This document shows, one piece after another, positions 45,030 through 52,765 of a stretch of DNA of 64,000 bases. A model generated the notes under the pieces. That model was not told where the DNA came from, ran no database searches, and worked only from the letters and a program-made list of their open reading frames with translations. Each line of letters starts with the position of its first letter. Within the stretch, counting starts at the first letter, position 1. Made by a program: the position numbers and the translations under genes. This DNA comes from JASGCL01 sp965262775 (GTDB lineage Bacteria > Pseudomonadota > Alphaproteobacteria > JASGCL01), in assembly GCA_965262775.1 (NCBI GenBank), contig CBDHFT010000006.1, positions 1-64,000 of the forward strand, in the 5' to 3' direction.

Positions 45030-46516
45030 TGATAACCAAGCAACTTCGTCAAGATGATAAACCGCGGGAATATTGCGGCGTGTTTGGTGTGTGGGGCATG
45101 CAAAGTGCCGCCGCCCACGTGGTGTTGGGGTTGCATGCTTTGCAACATCGTGGTCAAGAATCGGTGGGCATCGTCGCCGAGCAGGCAGGAAAATTTTACA
45201 GCAAACGTGCCTTAGGCCTGGTGGGTGATAATTTTTCTGATTCCAAAAAATTGGCGGGGTTGTTGGGCAAAAATGCTATTGGCCATAATCGTTATTCCAC
45301 CACGGGCGATACCGACATAAAAAATGTTCAACCGCTCTATGCCGATATTAACCACGGCGGGGTTGCCATTGCTCATAACGGCAATTTTACCAACGGCATC
45401 ATGTTGCGCAAATCATTGGCGCGGCAAGGCGCACTGTTCCACAGCACCACCGATTCCGAAGTTATCTTGCACCTGATGGCACATGAAACGGGCAATGTAG
45501 CGCAACGATTAGAAAAATCCTTGCAAAGCATCGACGGTGCCTACGCGCTTTTGTGTTTGAGCAAGGATTGCTTGATTGGGGTGCGCGACCCATTTGGCAT
45601 TCGCCCGCTGGTGCTTGGGCGGTTTAACGGCAGCGATGGCGATGGTTATGTCTTGGCGTCGGAAACGGTGGCTCTTGATATGGTGGGGGCAAAATTTATC
45701 CGCGATATCGGCGCGGGCGAAATGATAATTATTGAAAAGGATCGCATAACCCAAAAACAAATTTTTCCCAAAAGAAAATCCCCCCGCACCTGTTTGTTTG
45801 AATATGTTTATTTTGCGCGACCCGACAGCGTGGTTGACGGTATTTCGGTTTACCAAGCACGCAAAGAAATGGGGCGCGAATTGGCGCGCGAAAGCCCCAT
45901 CAAACATAGCAACAAAAAAGATTTGGTGGTGGTGCCCGTGCCCGACAGCGGGGTGCCCGCCGCCCTGGGCTTTGCCGAAGAATCGGGCATTCCATTTGAT
46001 TTGGGGATTATCCGCAACCATTATGTTGGTCGCACCTTTATCGAACCCACGCCCAAAATTCGCCACCTGGGGGTTAAGTTAAAACACAACGCCAACCAAT
46101 TTGTCCTAAAGGGTAAAAGGGTGATATTGGTTGATGATTCGTTGGTGCGCGGCACCACCGCACAAAAAATTGTCCAATTGGTGAAGGACGCTGGCGCGGC
46201 CGAGGTTATCATGCGCGTTTCATCGCCACCCGTTAAGTTCCCTTGTTATTATGGTATCGACCTGCCTAACCCAAAAGAATTGATAGCCAACAGCATGAGC
46301 ATCAAAGAAATTTCTAAACAGATTGGCTTGAGCGATTTGGCTTTTTTATCGCTTGACGGTTTATACCGCGCGATGGGGGAGGTTAATGGGCGCGACCCCG
46401 CCGACCCGCGCTTCACCGACCATTATTTTACGGGCGATTATCCCGTTCCCCTGGTGGATAAAAATCACGACCGCAAAGGGCAATTGTCGCTTATTCGCGA
46501 GGTTGGTGGCAAATAA
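45029..46516 (+). CDS. purF: Amidophosphoribosyltransferase
   Basis: 495 residues, first step of purine synthesis. A 15-residue propeptide precedes the nucleophile cysteine in EYCGVFGVWG. The glutaminase domain has ALQHRGQESVGI, IGHNRYSTTGDT and IAHNGNFTN; the PRPP domain has RVILVDDSLVRGTTAQK. Of the cysteines that hold the [4Fe-4S] cluster in the Bacillus-type enzyme, the C-terminal CxxC is replaced here (TDHYFTGDYP), so no cluster is expected. Start is translationally coupled to cvpA. Confidence 0.97.
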   Translation: MITKQLRQDDKPREYCGVFGVWGMQSAAAHVVLGLHALQHRGQESVGIVAEQAGKFYSKRALGLVGDNFSDSKKLAGLLGKNAIGHNRYSTTGDTDIKNVQPLYADINHGGVAIAHNGNFTNGIMLRKSLARQGALFHSTTDSEVILHLMAHETGNVAQRLEKSLQSIDGAYALLCLSKDCLIGVRDPFGIRPLVLGRFNGSDGDGYVLASETVALDMVGAKFIRDIGAGEMIIIEKDRITQKQIFPKRKSPRTCLFEYVYFARPDSVVDGISVYQARKEMGRELARESPIKHSNKKDLVVVPVPDSGVPAALGFAEESGIPFDLGIIRNHYVGRTFIEPTPKIRHLGVKLKHNANQFVLKGKRVILVDDSLVRGTTAQKIVQLVKDAGAAEVIMRVSSPPVKFPCYYGIDLPNPKELIANSMSIKEISKQIGLSDLAFLSLDGLYRAMGEVNGRDPADPRFTDHYFTGDYPVPLVDKNHDRKGQLSLIREVGGK

Positions 46517-46604
46517 GGTTCAGCAATAAAAACAACTGGAAAAAATAACTGGCGGACGAGTCAATGGCTGGGCTAGTATTGTTGGTGATTTTAATTTAAA
46601 TAAC

Positions 46605-48296
46605 ATGGATATGACTGCGCCTATCACAATGCCTACCCCCAGCCCCTTAAGAATTGCCGTCATCCCATTTCGCGCCATGCTTGCCGATATTGACGGCAAT
46701 GCAGAAAAAATGATGGCTATTCTTAAATCTGAATCGCAACAAAAAACCGACCTGGTTATTTTTCCTGAATTGTCGCTTAGCGGTTATTATGCGCGCGACC
46801 TATATTATCAAATACCATTCCTTGATAAGCACGATGAAGCCTTAGAAAAAATTATCAAGGCGTCGGGCGATAAAAACATGCCAGCCTGCATCATGGGTGC
46901 CGTGATGCGCGAGGGAGGAAAAATATATAACAGTGCATTGTTCATCGACGGCGGAAAAATAATAGGCCGCCATGATAAATTCCATTTGCCGCAAAACGAT
47001 ATTTTTGATGAAGCCCGTTACTTCACCCCCGCCAACCAGCATGATAAAAATTTTGCCACCCCCATGAATTGGCGTGGGGTGAAATGGGGGGTGATGGTAT
47101 GCGAAGAATTATGGCACGAAGAAATACCAGCCCTGCTGAAAAAAAATGGGGCCGAGGTCATGGTGGTTATCAACGCTTCGCCCTTTGAAAAAAATAAAAG
47201 CGCGCAACGTTTAGAACTTGTCTTATCCAATGTTGAACAACATGAATTGCCAATTATTTACAACAACATGTTGGCGGGCTTGGATGAAGTTGTTTTGGAT
47301 GGTCATAATATCGTGGTTGATGGTTTTGGTGATATGGTTGCCAACCAGTGGTTTAAACAAGAACCCATTTATGTGACATGGCAAGATAAAAAATATCAAG
47401 CGGTTTACCAGGGGGTTGATAATGATGATACCCTGGCATGTTATGAATCGCAATATGCCGCGGCGATTGATTTGGCGTTGCGCGATTATGTTGCGCACCA
47501 TGGTTTTAAAAAAGTCATGGTGGGGGTATCGGGCGGGGTTGATTCGGCCTTGACCTTGGCCATAGCGGTTTTTGCCCTGGGCAAAGAAAGGGTGATGGCT
47601 TATTTTTTACCCACCGCCTATTCCAGCACCGAGAGTAAGGAAGATGCCGAAGCCCTATGCCAGCAATTTGGGGTGCCGCTACAGACTATCGAGATTGAGG
47701 CACTCTATCGTTTAGGTTTGGCGACGCTACAAATAGCCGAAAAAAATAATGGCAAGGTTTCTATCACCGCTCAAAATTTGCAAGCCCGTATGCGCGGCAT
47801 GATATTGATGGCCATGTCGAACGAACATGGCGCGTTGTTATTGACCACGGGTAATAAGTCAGAATTGGCCGCGGGGTATTTTACGTTGTATGGTGATGCT
47901 TGTGGCGGGTTTAACCCGATGAAGGACCTGTATAAAAAAGATGTCTATCGATTAGCAAGGTGGTTCAACCAACATCGCGCCGAAAAAATTCCAAATCGTA
48001 TTTTAGAAAAAGAACCCACCGCCGAATTATCGCCCGGGCAAAAGGATTCGGATAGTTTGCTACCCTACACCCAATTGGATGGGTTGTTGGAAAATATCAT
48101 CGAAAATTTTGGCAGGGGTTTGGAGCAGGATGGTGACAAAGTTTCTGGAAAAAAAATGGACGCGCCGCAGAGCAAACAGGTAGAAAAATTATTACGCCAA
48201 ACCGAATACAAACGGCGCCAGGCCGCCCCTGGCCCCAAACTTACCACGCGGGCTTTTGGCAATGGTTGGCGGTTGCCGCTTGCAGGCAAATATTAA
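46605..48296 (+). CDS. nadE: Glutamine-dependent NAD+ synthetase
   Basis: 563 residues. N-terminal nitrilase-type glutaminase domain (about 15-270): Glu in VIFPELSLSGYYARDL, Lys in GRHDKFHLPQN, Cys in GVMVCEELWHEE. C-terminal ammonia-dependent synthetase domain: VMVGVSGGVDSALTLAIAVF (PP-loop), ALLLTTGNKSELAAGYFTLY, KEPTAELSPGQKDSDSLLPY. It makes NAD+ from deamido-NAD+. Met at 46611 is a near alternative start. It is preceded by purF after 88 bases. Confidence 0.95.
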   Translation: MDMTAPITMPTPSPLRIAVIPFRAMLADIDGNAEKMMAILKSESQQKTDLVIFPELSLSGYYARDLYYQIPFLDKHDEALEKIIKASGDKNMPACIMGAVMREGGKIYNSALFIDGGKIIGRHDKFHLPQNDIFDEARYFTPANQHDKNFATPMNWRGVKWGVMVCEELWHEEIPALLKKNGAEVMVVINASPFEKNKSAQRLELVLSNVEQHELPIIYNNMLAGLDEVVLDGHNIVVDGFGDMVANQWFKQEPIYVTWQDKKYQAVYQGVDNDDTLACYESQYAAAIDLALRDYVAHHGFKKVMVGVSGGVDSALTLAIAVFALGKERVMAYFLPTAYSSTESKEDAEALCQQFGVPLQTIEIEALYRLGLATLQIAEKNNGKVSITAQNLQARMRGMILMAMSNEHGALLLTTGNKSELAAGYFTLYGDACGGFNPMKDLYKKDVYRLARWFNQHRAEKIPNRILEKEPTAELSPGQKDSDSLLPYTQLDGLLENIIENFGRGLEQDGDKVSGKKMDAPQSKQVEKLLRQTEYKRRQAAPGPKLTTRAFGNGWRLPLAGKY

Positions 48297-48333
48297 CAAT
48301 TAATGTTGCTTTCATTTTGGCGGGTTGTTTTTT

Positions 48334-49808
48334 TTAAAGCGGCCGATTCGCATCATCGGCATACCAATGTTGCGTTTGTTCATAGGCCGTGGCGATTTTT
48401 AATATTTCGGCGTCGTGGAATGGGCGTCCCACCAATTGCACGCCCGTGGGCATGCGCCCCGCGGCAATGCCCGCTAAATTGTTGCTGTTAATATTGGCAA
48501 ACCCCGACGGCATGGCGACGACGGGGCAACGGCTTTGATTGTTAAATAAACTGCTGATAAAAAGTTTTTCTTCCTTCTGAAATTTTTTTCTGATGATTCG
48601 CGGGTCGGTAACATTCAGGTTGTTTTGTTGAAAGTCAGCCTTTACCCCGACACGCGTTGTCATGGGGGTTAAGATGGCATGGTATTGTGAAAACACGCCA
48701 GCCAATTTTTGCGCAATGATGGATGTCATGGCTTCACCCCGAAAATATTCATGGGCCGTGGTGGCATGGTGGAATAATCCCCATTCATGAATATATTTGC
48801 TGATAAGTTTTACTTTCCTTTTATCGCGCACCATGGCACCAATGCCCGCCCCCGACACATGGGCGGTATGCACCAGGGCCAGGTAAGAAAAATCCTTGGG
48901 CAAGGGAACATCAATCTCGGTGACCGTGGCGCCCAATGATTGGTAAACCTTGGCGACCTCCCTCATGTTATCGGCGACCTCTTTTTCAATCTTGTAATTT
49001 TTACCCCAATCAACCACCATGGCAATCTTGATATTTTGTAACGAAATGGCTTCGGGTATGGTGTAATCAACCTTTTCATTGACCGAGGCAGGATCGCGGA
49101 AATCAATCCCCGCCATAACCTCCATCATCATCGCAATATCTTTGTTGGAACGCGCCATGGGACCAATATGACAATAATAATCCATGCCCCAAGGCCCCAT
49201 TTGTGGCACGCGGCCATAGGGGGCTTTGAACCCCACCACCCCCGACCAGGCGGCGGGAATTCTTATCGACCCGCCAATATCACTACCCGTTGCCAGCGGC
49301 GCAATGCCCCAGGCCAATCCCGCGGCCGAACCGCCCGACGAACCGCCAGGCGAAAAATATTCGTGCCATGGATTGGTGGTAACCCCGCGCAGGTCGGAAT
49401 AGGTAAAGCAAATGCTAGAAAATTCAGGCGTGGTTGTTTTGGCAATGGGTATAGCCCCAGCATCCAACAAACGTTGGATATGAATGTCGGTATATTCGTC
49501 GCGATAAATTTTTATAAAGTTTGGAGCCGAAATCTTGGCGGCTGCCCTTTAATGCGGCCTTCTGATTTTATCAAAAGGGGGATACCCTCTAACGGGCGGG
49601 CTTGGTTTTTTAGATAATTTTCTTCGGCTATTTTTGCTTCAATAAGGGCGCGTTTATCAAAAATTTGGGTCAGGCAATTGCTTTTCTTTTGTGCATATTC
49701 CGCACGCTGCAACGACATGCGAACAACATCGACGGGCGATAATTCTTTGTTTAAAAACATTTGGCGCAAGCGATAAGCTGGCAAATAAAGAACGTCATCG
49801 TCTTTCAT
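48334..49808 (-). pseudogene. Amidase signature enzyme, frameshifted
   Basis: Two open segments form one amidase. 49808-49512 gives the N-terminus (98 residues) ending shortly after PLEGIPLLIKSEGRIKG, which holds the catalytic lysine. The second, open from about 49550 and clear from YRDEYTDIHIQRLLDAGAIP on, carries FSPGGSSGGSAAGLAWG and GSDIGGSIRIPAAWSG, with the cis-serine and nucleophile serine, and continues to a normal C-terminus. In the 40 bases between, the expected FGSKLYKN appears in a third frame, so two single-base insertions are implied. The lysine and the serines are thus separated and the product is probably inactive. Substrate unknown. Confidence 0.8.
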
Positions 49809-49860
49809 GGTGTGTATTGTAAGATATAATATATTATAAACAAGGGAGAAATCGCCAAGA

Positions 49861-50001
49861 ATGAAGTTTTTTTTACCAATATTAAAACAAAAGCTGTTAG
49901 TAATTTTTACTCTACTTAAAAAAGAAAATATTGATAGAAAATTTTTTTACAATACCTTTAATAATAAAATAGTAGTTTTTATTATTAAAATGAGAAAATA
50001 A
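49861..50001 (+). CDS. Possible 46-residue basic peptide
   Basis: A frame starting MKFFLPILKQKLLVIFTLLK and ending KMRK, rich in Lys, Ile and Phe, with an amphipathic or membrane-like first half. GGGAG lies 12 bases before the ATG, longer than ideal. In AT-rich DNA such frames arise by chance, and the hairpin 49957-49989 lies inside it. Low confidence. Confidence 0.2.
   Translation: MKFFLPILKQKLLVIFTLLKKENIDRKFFYNTFNNKIVVFIIKMRK
49957..49989. repeat. Perfect 13-bp AT-only inverted repeat
   Basis: TTTAATAATAAAA (49957-49969) and its exact complement TTTTATTATTAAA (49977-49989) flank the loop TAGTAGT. It has no G or C in the stem. It is followed by AATG rather than a T-run on the plus strand. 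Possible transcription end signal or melting site. Confidence 0.6.
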
Positions 50002-50139
50002 ATAAGCTGTTAAAATGCAATTTAATCTTAAAAGTAGAAAATATGATTCACGAAAATTTTTTTGATGAGAATTTTATAAAAAAAGTGAGATAATAAATAT
50101 TATTATTTTTATATATATTTTAAAGTAATATTCTACAGG

Positions 50140-50163
50140 CTATTTTACATGCTATTTTACATG
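50140..50163 (-). repeat. 12-bp tandem repeat over the leuC stop codon
   Basis: The unit CTATTTTACATG occurs twice in a row (50140-50151, 50152-50163), with a decayed third copy just before. The repeat contains the leuC stop (TAA on the minus strand at 50159-50157), so each unit repeats the ATG-TAA end of the gene. Confidence 0.75.
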
Positions 50164-51575
50164 CGAAAATCGGTGATGCGCCCCGTCATGGCCGACGCCG
50201 CGGCCAGGGCAGGCGACATCAAATGGGTGCGGCCGCCGCGCCCTTGGCGTCCTTCAAAATTCCTATTGCTGGTTGACGCGCAACGTTCGCCTGGGCTCAA
50301 TTGATCGGGGTTCATGCCCAAACACATCGAACAACCTGCATCACGCCATTCAAAACCCGCCTGCAGAAAAATTTTATGCAAACCCTCTTTTTCTGCCTGC
50401 TCCTTCACCAACCCCGAACCTGGCACAATCATCGCTAATTTTATATTGTCGGCGATTTTTTTACCTTGCGCCAAATATTTATCCACGATATTAGCAACAA
50501 CCCGCAGGTCCTCTATACGGCCATTGGTGCAACTGCCGATGAAAATTTTATCCAAAGTAATATCTTGAATCTTGGTGCCCGGGTTTAACCCCATGTAATC
50601 AAGGGCGCGCAGCATGCCATTTTTTTTATCAATGGTTTTTGCCGAATCGGGGTTGGGCACTTTGCCGTCAATCCCCACCACATCTTCGGGGCTGGTGCCC
50701 CAACTTACCATCGGGGTTATGTCGCTGGCCTGCAATATAACATCCTTGTCATAATGGGCATTGTCATCGCTGTATAATGTTCGCCAATAGGCCACGGCTT
50801 TATCCCAATTTTCACCCTTGGGCGCGCGGGGGCGACCCTTGATATAGGCAAATGTTTTTTCATCGGGGGCGATTAAACCAGCGCGCGCCCCGCCTTCGAT
50901 ACTCATGTTGCAAATGGTCATGCGCCCTTCCATCGATAGGTCGCGAATAACCTTGCCCGCATATTCGATAACATGGCCATTGCCACCCGCGGTGCCGATA
51001 TGCCCAATGATATACAGAATAATATCCTTTGCCGTGACGCCTGGTAATGGCTCACCATTAATAAGCACCCGCATATTTTTGGCGGGGCGTTGGATAAGGG
51101 TTTGCGTGGCGAGGACATGCTCAACCTCCGACGTGCCAATACCAAAGGCCAGGGCGCCAAAAGCCCCATGGGTGGAGGTATGAGAATCCCCGCAGACAAT
51201 GGTCATGCCAGGTTGGGTAAGGCCTTGCTCGGGCCCGATAATATGAACAATGCCTTGGCGTTTATCTTGCAAATTAAAAAATTCTATACCAAAGTCGTTG
51301 CAATTTTTTGCTAGGGTTTCTATCTGCAGGCGGCTTTCTTCGTTGTCAATTTTTTCGCGATTCACGGTGGGAACATTATGGTCGGCAACCGCCAAGGTTT
51401 TTTCGGGGTGGCGCACGGTGCGCTTCGCTAGGCGTAATCCCTCGAAAGCTTGGGGGCTGGTTACCTCATGCACCAAATGACGATCGATATAGATAAGCGA
51501 CACACCATTGCTATCCTGGTGGATGAGATGGTCATGCCAAATTTTATCAAACAAAGTTTGGGGTGCAGTAGACAT
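50157..51575 (-). CDS. leuC: 3-isopropylmalate dehydratase large subunit
   Basis: 472 residues, full length. Motifs: [67 protein letters not shown] (cluster cysteine), and [13 protein letters not shown] with the CxxC cluster pair, then [19 protein letters not shown]. It isomerises 2- and 3-isopropylmalate in leucine synthesis, together with LeuD. AAGGAAT precedes the ATG. No leuD is adjacent: AT-rich DNA and a broken amidase follow instead. Confidence 0.96.
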   Translation of the reverse strand: [472 protein letters not shown]

Positions 51576-51749
51576 TTTTTTATTCCTTAAATTTGATTTT
51601 TGGGGACAAATAAAATTTATATTCCTTTTATCGTTGTTTAAATAGCATAAATGACAAAAAAGACAACAGAAGAGGCTTATTAATGGGCTTTATTTTATCA
51701 ATGCGATAAAAGAGCTTGATTGGCCATATTTTTCAATCATAAAGAGATT

Positions 51750-51782
51750 TATATACTAATAATCTAATATAAATAGTATATA
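51750..51782. repeat. 9-bp inverted repeat in the leuC upstream region
   Basis: TATATACTA (51750-51758) and TAGTATATA (51774-51782) are exact complements around a 15-base AT loop. Position and dyad symmetry would suit a regulator site for leuC or the divergent unit. AT-rich palindromes also occur by chance. Confidence 0.5.
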
Positions 51783-51847
51783 TATATATTTATATCATAA
51801 AAACCTTTAAATAACAGTCTATTGCTAAAATTTTTCCCCTTATACTA

Positions 51848-51876
51848 TTGACAGGTAAATTTAAACTATGTAAAAT
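51848..51876 (+). promoter_or_regulatory. Consensus sigma70-type promoter
   Basis: TTGACA (51848-51853) and TAAAAT (51871-51876) with exactly 17 bases between. Predicted start is near 51883, about 47 bases before the ATG of the orphan frame. It is one of the two best promoters I could find in the window. Confidence 0.65.
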
Positions 51877-51929
51877 AGAATTATACTCTCATAATATAAT
51901 ATAAATAAGAAGAAAATTGCATCTAATCA

Positions 51930-52295
51930 ATGAAATATAATATATATTACCTACTTAAAGACCATATTTCAGTATTATTATCTCTGGAATTCATGGTTTT
52001 TTGCTTGTTGATGTTCATTTTTTCAGCAAAAGTAGTCAATTTTTTCTTATGCCTGGCAGAGCAAGTCAGCAAGCAAATTGTTCATTGCGTTATTTTCGCC
52101 ATTAATATGTTGCCAAATTTTTACTTGGCAAGCGCGACGGCATGTTCGCTTATTAATGGCCGCGTGAAGTTTAGCCATTATCGCACCCTTAATTATTTTA
52201 AAATAATAAGCGCGGCGATGAATCGCCACGACAGCAAGAAAATAATGGATAAATGCAAATTAGGCGTTAGCCTTGGGCCAGTATTTAACGCCTAA
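51930..52295 (+). CDS. Orphan 121-residue protein or non-coding transcript
   Basis: I do not recognise the product. Residues 10-45 include a strong hydrophobic stretch (LEFMVFCLLMFIFSAKVVNF), and residues 46-75 are moderately hydrophobic, so one or two membrane segments are possible; the C-terminal 45 residues are basic and polar. No good ribosome-binding site precedes the ATG, although a consensus promoter does. The stop codon lies inside a 10-bp hairpin. The DNA folds into a three-way junction (52098-52160), so this may instead be a structured RNA of about 420 bases. Base composition is AT-rich compared with neighbours. Confidence 0.35.
   Translation: MKYNIYYLLKDHISVLLSLEFMVFCLLMFIFSAKVVNFFLCLAEQVSKQIVHCVIFAINMLPNFYLASATACSLINGRVKFSHYRTLNYFKIISAAMNRHDSKKIMDKCKLGVSLGPVFNA
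52098..52160 (+). ncRNA. Candidate three-way-junction RNA structure
   Basis: Nested complementary segments: outer stem GCCATTAAT (52098-52106) with ATTAATGGC (52152-52160); inner arm TTGCCAA (52110-52116) with TTGGCAA (52125-52131); second inner arm AGCGcGAC (52131-52138, one bulged C) with GTTCGCT (52144-52150), loop GGCAT. Directly downstream are a 16-base palindrome ATTATTTTAAAATAAT (52192-52207) and GGCGA-TGAA-TCGCC (52213-52226). I cannot match it to a known RNA family, and the complementary strand could fold similarly. Confidence 0.4.
52260..52295 (+). terminator. Hairpin ending the orphan unit
   Basis: TTAGGCGTTA (52260-52269) pairs exactly with TAACGCCTAA (52286-52295) across a 16-base loop. 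It is followed by an AT-rich stretch without a pure T-run, so termination would be imperfect. The last codon and the stop of the 121-residue frame are in the right arm. Confidence 0.5.
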
Positions 52296-52338
52296 ACTTA
52301 ATTATTTTGATTAGCCACGGGACACAGGAGCATTTTTT

Positions 52339-52515
52339 ATGATAAGCAAAAAATATATTAAAAAAACAAATCTGCCCGTGCCGTTGGTTTTTTCCAGTCA
52401 AGGATCTAAGAGCGAGTGCGTTTTGCACGGTAAGCACATTCTATGGCACAATTTGCCAGGCCAGCCTTCTGAAACACAAGAAGCAGGGAAGGGAATATTG
52501 TACCATGATGAGTAA
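52339..52515 (+). CDS. Small orphan protein A (58 residues), paralogue of the next frame
   Basis: A strong ribosome-binding site (AGGAG, 8 bases before the ATG) introduces a 58-residue frame MISKKYIKKT...DE. Residues 1-41 align without gaps to the first 41 residues of the next frame (52505): 19 identities, including the shared VLxGKHxLWxxLPG pattern (residues 28-41). By hand count the 53 base differences over these 41 codons fall 16, 14 and 23 at codon positions 1, 2 and 3, a mild excess at third positions. The product is basic and Trp/His containing; no membrane segment or known domain is seen. Its stop overlaps the next start. Confidence 0.45.
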   Translation: MISKKYIKKTNLPVPLVFSSQGSKSECVLHGKHILWHNLPGQPSETQEAGKGILYHDE

Positions 52516-52765
52516 ACAATATTCCAATAAAAATAAGGTAGCCGTAATTTTACCTTCTAGCCTCAACAAAGGCACGTACGAGGGGGTGTTGCGAGGCAAA
52601 CATTTCCTGTGGCGTGCCCTGCCAGGCGATAACACCCTGATGCAGCAATGCCACGCGGCTTGCGGTGTGGCGAACAGTGTCGAGGTCGTGGGTAATGGTA
52701 ATGGCGGTCGCGTTGTAGGCACGGATATTTTCCAACACCAAATTGTCGATAACGCGACACATTAA
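52505..52765 (+). CDS. Small orphan protein B (up to 86 residues), antisense to the mlaF 3' end
   Basis: The frame starts MMSKQYSNKNK, 11 bases inside the end of small protein A, and its first 41 residues are the paralogue of that protein. From 52550 on it runs antisense to mlaF, whose C-terminus is conserved, so the latter part is probably a shadow of mlaF. Two readings are possible: a real overlapping gene, or DNA that is simply the source of a duplication that gave frame A. AAGGGA lies about 12 bases before the ATG, a weak site. Confidence 0.25.
   Translation: MMSKQYSNKNKVAVILPSSLNKGTYEGVLRGKHFLWRALPGDNTLMQQCHAACGVANSVEVVGNGNGGRVVGTDIFQHQIVDNATH

Larger units (their letters stand above)
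49809..50156. other. AT-rich spacer between amidase pseudogene and leuC
   Basis: 348 bases that are far more AT-rich than the flanking genes; 50090-50124 contains only A and T (35 bases). It holds a small possible coding frame (49861-50001), a perfect 13-bp AT hairpin (49957-49989), and a short tandem repeat abutting leuC (50140-50163). I see no tRNA or known element. Confidence 0.8.
51576..51929. other. AT-rich divergent spacer upstream of leuC
   Basis: 354 bases between leuC (leftward) and the 121-residue orphan (rightward). It contains an inverted repeat (51750-51782), a run of alternating TA near 51775-51791, and a consensus promoter (51848-51876) facing right. I see no gene in it. Confidence 0.75.

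Noticed and set aside
51770..51791. Alternating TA run as an origin or microsatellite of interest
   Set aside because: Short and in a generally AT-rich spacer; no DnaA boxes were seen around it.
51883..52310. RNase P RNA or tmRNA as identity of the structured orphan unit
   Set aside because: The conserved GAGGAAAGTCC and ACAGAAA cores of RNase P, and an alphaproteobacterial tag (ANDN-type), are absent.
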